Below are positions 5,876 to 7,638 of a stretch of DNA of 7,638 nucleotides, in pieces. The DNA is taken from the NCBI GenBank assembly GCA_009786045.1, contig WQTY01000094.1, forward strand, positions 1-7,638, in the 5' to 3' direction. Within the stretch, counting starts at the first letter, position 1; every line of letters starts with the position of its first letter. The notes beneath the pieces are model-generated. The model ran no database searches. It worked only from the letters and a program-made list of their open reading frames with translations, and had not been told where the DNA came from. The stretch is from Pseudomonadota bacterium. GTDB lineage: Bacteria; Myxococcota_A; Bradymonadia; UBA4248. The position numbers and the translations under genes are program-made.

Positions 5876-6298
5876 ATGGATACGACATATTTGGTGATTG
5901 GTGCCGTAGTGGTCACTTTGATTGTCATCGGTTTTACGGTGTTTCGCAATAATGCCATGTCCAAGGCGGTGGCGCTGGCGCGTAAGACGAAGGATGTGAC
6001 ACCTATTGTGGCCGAGATCGACAAAGATCCTAAAGCGGATCTTCCAACGGTGTTTAATGCGACCATCAAGCCCCTGTGGGATGCCTATGAGCGTGAGTTG
6101 GCCTGCGATCTCATCAAAGTTCTGCTTGAACGCAAGGATGATGCGCCAATTTCCCAGTACTGGCTTCGTCAGGTGCTGGAGGTCGAGCCTGACTTGGCGC
6201 GGAAATCGTTGGGTGAGGCGTTCATTATGGCACATGTGCGTGCAGAAGTTGCAGCGCAGTGTGGCAGTTGCCGTGGTTCATGCGGATCGTGCAAATAG
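5876..6298 (+). CDS. Membrane-anchored small protein with C-terminal CxxCxxxCxxC tail
   Basis: I do not recognise this 140-residue protein. Residues 5-23 form one strongly hydrophobic N-terminal helix (YLVIGAVVVTLIVIGFTVF) followed by Arg and Lys, consistent with an uncleaved anchor and a cytoplasmic body. Residues 30-125 are polar and predicted helical, with acidic and basic patches, and might be a small alpha-helical repeat domain. The last 13 residues contain C129, C132, C136 and C139 spaced C-x2-C-x3-C-x2-C with Gly and Ser between, suited to binding a metal ion or Fe-S cluster. The family and role are unknown. ATG 5876 is chosen because GAGG (5865-5868) lies 7 bases upstream and the hydrophobic segment follows directly; the longer frame from TTG 5798 would begin inside the likely -35 element. 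No terminator is visible after the stop. Confidence 0.75.
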   Translation: MDTTYLVIGAVVVTLIVIGFTVFRNNAMSKAVALARKTKDVTPIVAEIDKDPKADLPTVFNATIKPLWDAYERELACDLIKVLLERKDDAPISQYWLRQVLEVEPDLARKSLGEAFIMAHVRAEVAAQCGSCRGSCGSCK

Positions 6299-6328
6299 GT
6301 CATGTCTTGGCCCTGGGCATCAAAGCGC

Positions 6329-6357
6329 TTGACATGGAAAGTAACCTTGCCTAGAAT
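6329..6357 (+). promoter_or_regulatory. Strong sigma70-type promoter of rpsU
   Basis: TTGACA (6329-6334), a 17-bp spacer and TAGAAT (6352-6357) match the sigma70 consensus at 11 of 12 positions, the best promoter in the window. Transcription would start near 6364, 92 bases before the rpsU start codon. A 6-bp inverted repeat (CATGTC at 6301-6306, GACATG at 6331-6336) overlaps the -35. Confidence 0.85.
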
Positions 6358-6363
6358 TATCGG

Positions 6364-6455
6364 CGCTTGTCCGAGTGCTTTTCGGCCGCGAAGCCCTTGG
6401 CCGAAGTCTCGTAGGTTTGACAAGTGTTAACTCTGACAACGATAGGAGAAAGGTT
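6364..6455 (+). promoter_or_regulatory. Foldable 5' leader of rpsU
   Basis: The predicted leader can form a nested structure of three stacked helices. CTTGTC (6366-6371) pairs with GACAAG (6419-6424), CGAG (6372-6375) with CTCG (6408-6411), and TTTCGGCC (6380-6387) with GGCCGAAG (6399-6406, one T-G pair). A 7-base bulge lies between the first two helices on the 3' side. The fold ends 19 bases before the AGGAG ribosome binding site (6444-6448). Many ribosomal-protein leaders bind their own product, so autoregulation by S21 is possible. I do not recognise a named leader family. Confidence 0.5.
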
Positions 6456-6683
6456 TTGGAAAGTAAATCGCGTGAATTAGGGCCACTTCAAGTTGCCGTC
6501 GAGGGTTCGAATCTGAATCGTGCCATCAATCAGCTCAAGCGTCATATGGCTCGCGAGGGCGTGATGAAAGAACTCAAGCGACGTCGTCATTATGAGAAGC
6601 CGAGCATCATCCGCAAGCGCAAGCAAAAAGAAGCTGCGCGTCGCCGTCGTAAAGAAGCTCGCCGTCGTGCCCGTTTTGTGTAA
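6456..6683 (+). CDS. rpsU: 30S ribosomal protein S21
   Basis: This is a small-subunit ribosomal protein of 75 residues (E. coli S21 has 71). Diagnostic S21 features are VAVEGSNLNRAINQLKRHM near the N terminus, GVMKELKRRRHYEKPS in the middle, and a strongly basic Arg/Lys-rich tail ending RRRARFV. S21 binds near the anti-Shine-Dalgarno end of 16S rRNA and takes part in translation initiation. The start is TTG at 6456, with AGGAG (6444-6448) 7 bases upstream and no in-frame ATG or GTG in the right place; an extension upstream to 6375 would cover the leader stem and add unrelated residues. The gene is monocistronic, with its own promoter and terminator, and lacks the usual neighbours dnaG and rpoD. 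A TTG start may lower or regulate translation. Confidence 0.95.
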   Translation: MESKSRELGPLQVAVEGSNLNRAINQLKRHMAREGVMKELKRRRHYEKPSIIRKRKQKEAARRRRKEARRRARFV

Positions 6684-6733
6684 AATGCATTTCCTTTAGA
6701 TTGAAGATATCATATTTAGATTCGCTATGTGTG

Positions 6734-6763
6734 AACGCACCCAGATTTGGGTGCGTTTTTTTA
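6734..6763 (+). terminator. Intrinsic terminator of rpsU
   Basis: A perfect 10-bp stem, AACGCACCCA (6734-6743) with TGGGTGCGTT (6748-6757), encloses a GATT loop and runs into an uninterrupted T-tract ending near 6762. It lies 50 bases after the rpsU stop. The reverse orientation lacks a good T-run, so it is mainly a plus-strand terminator, although it sits where the minus-strand gene ending at 6799 would also need one. Confidence 0.93.
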
Positions 6764-6798
6764 TTCTTGCATGTCGTTCTTCATCCCCTTGCAGGTAT

Positions 6799-7137
6799 TC
6801 ACAGCCAATCGTCGTCACAGGAGTTGCGTGTGGCGTAAATGCAGGTGGCACTGGCCAGACAGTTTTCAACACATTCTGCAACGTTTTCCTGTGTTTCTGT
6901 CATTTGGCACACAGAAGCACAGGCATCAGCCTTGGCACGTGTTTTGGCAGAATTGAGGTCATCTTCCAGCGTGTCAACGCTATTAAAATAGACAGTCATT
7001 CTGTTGCTGGTCACATCTTTGCCAAGATACTCAATTTTACACTCGACATCGGGGAGAGCAAAACACGCCCAAGCCTGGGCTGGTGCGAGCGAAGCAACCA
7101 GTATTGTGAAGAATATGGCACCTATAGTAAGTTTCAT
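6799..7137 (-). CDS. Secreted cysteine-rich protein with twin CX3C motif
   Basis: I do not recognise this 112-residue protein. Residues 1-22 (MKLTIGAIFFTILVASLAPAQA) form a Sec signal peptide, with likely cleavage after AQA at residue 22; AWAC is a poor lipobox, so lipidation is unlikely. The mature part of about 90 residues has eight cysteines (25, 33, 73, 77, 89, 93, 99, 107), enough for four disulfides. C73-x3-C77 and C89-x3-C93 form a twin CX3C with an 11-residue gap, in a region that looks helical. This resembles the helical-hairpin arrangement of alpha-hairpinins and small Tim proteins, by pattern and not by proven homology. ATG 7137 has AGGAG 8 bases upstream (7150-7146); the longer frame from 7206 would start in the promoter. 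An exported structural, inhibitor or binding role is possible. Confidence 0.8.
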   Translation of the reverse strand: MKLTIGAIFFTILVASLAPAQAWACFALPDVECKIEYLGKDVTSNRMTVYFNSVDTLEDDLNSAKTRAKADACASVCQMTETQENVAECVENCLASATCIYATRNSCDDDWL

Positions 7138-7177
7138 TCTGGACTCTCCTCGCAAGCCATCAACAACACCATTCTTT

Positions 7178-7206
7178 AGTATATCATATTTCAAAGATGC
7201 ATGCAA
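7178..7206 (-). promoter_or_regulatory. Probable promoter of the cysteine-rich protein gene
   Basis: On the minus strand, TTGCAT (7206-7201) is followed after 17 bp by TATACT (7183-7178), a -10 with five of six consensus bases. Transcription would start near 7171, giving a leader of about 34 bases with AGGAG close to the ATG at 7137. Confidence 0.5.
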
Positions 7207-7303
7207 AGTTATCTGTCACGAAGTCATTGACAAATCACTGTCATTGTTTCAGAAGTACATTGGGGTAGTTTAGCCCATACTGGGTTTGAGATGGGAGATT
7301 TGG

Positions 7304-7638
7304 ATGGCACTGTCAGAGATTTATCGTCACGTATTTGACACTTTGCGTGGACGTTGGTTGACATCGTATTGTGTTCTCTTTGTCTGGGCGCTTGCCTATT
7401 GTGGGGTAGCCCTGATCGGGGAGCAGCTGCACTGGCTGGCAAGTCTCGCAGTTGTCTGGGCTATGGCAGGGGTTGTGTTTTATAGTGCTTCAAATATGTT
7501 TTTGCGCCTCTCACGCGATTCGGAAGGGGCATCGGTGTTTTCGGTGGCATGGCTTGGGTTTGGGGCGGCTTGGCGGTCGACGCGGCTTGGGTTCATTTTG
7601 ATGCTGCTGTATTTCATCTATGTGGCGGTGCTGACACT
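7304..7638 (+). CDS. Polytopic membrane protein, partial at the right edge
   Basis: An open frame of 111 complete codons runs off the window without a stop. The start ATG 7304 has GGGAG (7293-7297) 6 bases upstream. The product begins MALSEIYRHVFDTLRGRW, an amphipathic N terminus, followed by hydrophobic segments at about residues 18-38, 43-66 and 94-111, with a polar loop between (RLSRDSEGASVF). It is evidently a multi-pass inner-membrane protein. The family is not recognisable from this part. Upstream, TTGACA at 7227-7232 could be a -35, but no clear -10 lies at the right distance. Confidence 0.75.
   Translation, partial: MALSEIYRHVFDTLRGRWLTSYCVLFVWALAYCGVALIGEQLHWLASLAVVWAMAGVVFYSASNMFLRLSRDSEGASVFSVAWLGFGAAWRSTRLGFILMLLYFIYVAVLT

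Noticed and set aside
6727..7179. 150-codon plus-strand frame downstream of rpsU
   Set aside because: It starts inside the terminator region, has no ribosome binding site and is antisense to the signal-peptide-bearing cysteine-rich gene.

Overview
The window is a bacterial chromosomal segment of moderate GC with dense, mostly hypothetical genes and one housekeeping gene, rpsU (ribosomal protein S21). Visible hallmarks are sigma70-type promoters, AGGAG-like ribosome binding sites, a lipoprotein signal peptide and an S21 of proteobacterial type. Together they suggest a Gram-negative bacterium, perhaps a delta-proteobacterial, myxococcal or Bradymonadales-like lineage; that placement is a guess. 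No phage, IS, CRISPR, tRNA or rRNA sequence is visible.

Layout. At 1-576 there is a non-coding leader with a 64-bp two-hairpin repeat (41-104). Two tandem paralogous 10-helix membrane proteins follow (577-1671 and 2323-3432, about 77% identical by hand count). They are separated by 650 bases that hold a second copy of the 64-bp repeat (1700-1763) and a diverged copy of the first gene's upstream region, so a unit of repeat, control region and gene seems to have been duplicated. Next is a HAD-superfamily phosphohydrolase (3580-4479). It converges with only 4 bases between stops on a minus-strand lipoprotein built from three degenerate FKBP-like domains (4484-5599). After a 276-base divergent spacer comes a short membrane-anchored protein ending in a CxxCxxxCxxC tail (5876-6298). 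Then comes rpsU (6456-6683) with a near-consensus promoter, a foldable leader, a TTG start and a strong terminator. A minus-strand secreted protein with eight cysteines (6799-7137) and the 5' part of another membrane protein running off the right edge (from 7304) complete the window.

The genes do not form one obvious pathway; most look like single-gene transcription units with their own control regions. The recurring theme is the cell envelope: three polytopic membrane proteins, one lipoprotein, one membrane-anchored protein and one exported protein. The most interesting regulatory signals are 10-bp-phased short direct repeats upstream of both paralogous membrane genes and, as a different motif, directly upstream of the HAD gene; a hairpin conserved by base covariation in the two paralogue leaders; and the foldable rpsU leader. 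I see no convincing new multi-gene system. The best candidates for undescribed biology are the three-domain FKBP-like lipoprotein, the twin-CX3C secreted protein and the Cys-tailed membrane protein.
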